A DNA stretch of 6,406 bases from CAZILN01 sp964540005 (GTDB lineage Bacteria; Bacteroidota; Bacteroidia; Bacteroidales; SM23-62), in contig CAZILN010000437.1 in assembly GCA_964540005.1 (NCBI GenBank), positions 1 through 6,406 on the forward strand. The letters are read 5' to 3'. The position numbers were made by a program, and so were the translations under genes. This document shows, piece after piece, positions 5,497 to 6,406 of this stretch (its first letter is position 1; every line of letters starts with the position of its first letter). The notes beneath the pieces were generated by a model. That model was not told where the DNA came from and ran no database searches. It worked only from the letters and a program-made list of their open reading frames with translations.

Positions 5497-6405
5497 TCAG
5501 GCTTTAATAATTAAGTCCAGTAATTTTCGATCCAGTTTATGTCCATACCAGTTTTCATACTCCACATCTGCACGTTCTGAGTCCAAAATACCAAAGCTGC
5601 CCCTGAAATTCCATAATGCAAAACCAATACCATTAGAAGTAAGTATATCAACCACATCTCCAAACCAGGCCATAAAAACATCATGAGGTGTTTTATTATA
5701 TGAGCCGCATTCACCACAATGAACACCTGTACCGGATTGCGCAAGCTTGATCCATGGTTCGTAAAACTCTTCCAGCATCTCTCTGCTTAAATACTGATTG
5801 CCTACTTGTCCTGGATATCTGAGCGGGGGGACATTTTCAATATCCTTCATTGCCCATGGTGCTTTGTAGTGAGATATGATCCCGGGATAGTATCCGCGGC
5901 AACTTTGCGCGATGGGTAAGTTTGTGATTTCAGGAATGACTTTGGACCCATACTCGTTCCCGTCTGCGATAACAAGATGTTCCGGATTTTCCTTCCATAT
6001 TGCCTCAGCTGCCTTCTCGGCGACTTTTGCGTATAGCTCACCGGGGACTATCGTCTTATTCGACAGTTGATCGTTCATATCCTCAACCAATGCCGGTTCA
6101 TTCAGCAAGTCGAAACTGATCTTGTCCCGGGCAATGTTTTTATAGCGATTTGCCCACATATTCCAATGCCAGTAGAATGCATCCTGGGCTTGTTTGTCTT
6201 TCCAGAGATTGTAAGGCTCATGAAATCCGGCATTGATGCAATAACCTGGAGCACGGTGCAGGTTGAGACTTACATGTATGTTGTATTTATGTGCCATGTC
6301 AACCAATTGGTCAACACGTTCCAAAGCGTCTTCATTAATACTAAATACCTCTTCAGCTGTAATGTCTCTGCTTCTGTCAAAATCAAGGTATGAGGGATAA
6401 GCCAT
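5497..6405 (-). CDS. Glycoside hydrolase family 5 (cellulase-type) enzyme, N-terminus outside window
   Basis: The last 302 residues of a GH5-like TIM-barrel glycosidase. Numbered from the window edge, visible elements are NLHRAPG (48-54, the conserved HR strand), FDLLNEP with the acid/base E103, SHY (178-180), and GVHCGECGSYN with the probable nucleophile E232. The closing WNF...GILDSER segment (265-278) and final helix fit a complete C-terminus. Such enzymes hydrolyse beta-1,4-linked glucans, mannans or related polysaccharides with retention of configuration, and the exact substrate cannot be told from this sequence. The ATG at 6403-6405 is unlikely to be the true start: the barrel would lack its first strands and the usual signal peptide. 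The gene therefore continues beyond the right edge. Cysteines flank the nucleophile on both sides (C230, C233), where small or hydrophobic residues would also be expected. The gene is followed after 66 bases by the TraB/GumN remnant in the same frame. Confidence 0.88.
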   Translation of the reverse strand: MAYPSYLDFDRSRDITAEEVFSINEDALERVDQLVDMAHKYNIHVSLNLHRAPGYCINAGFHEPYNLWKDKQAQDAFYWHWNMWANRYKNIARDKISFDLLNEPALVEDMNDQLSNKTIVPGELYAKVAEKAAEAIWKENPEHLVIADGNEYGSKVIPEITNLPIAQSCRGYYPGIISHYKAPWAMKDIENVPPLRYPGQVGNQYLSREMLEEFYEPWIKLAQSGTGVHCGECGSYNKTPHDVFMAWFGDVVDILTSNGIGFALWNFRGSFGILDSERADVEYENWYGHKLDRKLLDLIIKA

Positions 6406-6406
6406 A

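Noticed and set aside
6067..6393. Plus-strand frame of 108 residues opposite the GH5 gene
   Set aside because: It is antisense to the strand carrying GH5 catalytic motifs, with no independent evidence.

Overview
The window looks like a chromosomal fragment of a Bacteroidota bacterium, probably Bacteroidales-like. Three things point there: a FtsE ATPase with the wording typical of that phylum, start codons with no Shine-Dalgarno sequence in front of them, and AT-rich promoter-like boxes of the phylum's type. It contains eight protein-coding segments in two convergent blocks. No RNA genes, insertion sequences, CRISPR arrays or intergenic stretches longer than 100 bases were seen.

Plus-strand block (1-2828): the C-terminal part of a stand-alone AMP-forming adenylation enzyme (cut by the left edge), a GNAT-fold acyltransferase, a free-standing acyl carrier protein (ACP), and a larger two-part GNAT-like protein. 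Two of the three junctions are ATGA overlaps, so the genes are probably translationally coupled. The set reads as a minimal activate-load-transfer pathway. The adenylation enzyme would activate an amino or carboxylic acid and load it on the ACP phosphopantetheine arm, and one or both GNAT-like proteins would move the acyl group to an acceptor, perhaps an amino sugar of a surface glycan. The acid and the acceptor cannot be read from the sequence.

Minus-strand block (read from 6406 down to 2852): a GH5-type glycoside hydrolase cut by the right edge; a C-terminal remnant of a TraB/GumN-family protein; a lipoprotein with an exceptional cysteine-rich N-terminal segment joined to what appears to be a seven-bladed propeller; and ftsE. 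The four do not form an obvious pathway. The hydrolase and the lipoprotein suggest envelope or extracellular functions, while ftsE is a housekeeping gene with its own probable promoter.

The two blocks meet tail to tail at 2829-2851, a 23-base gap made of a degenerate short tandem repeat. The most interesting items are the adenylation/ACP/double-GNAT operon and the cysteine-rich propeller lipoprotein.
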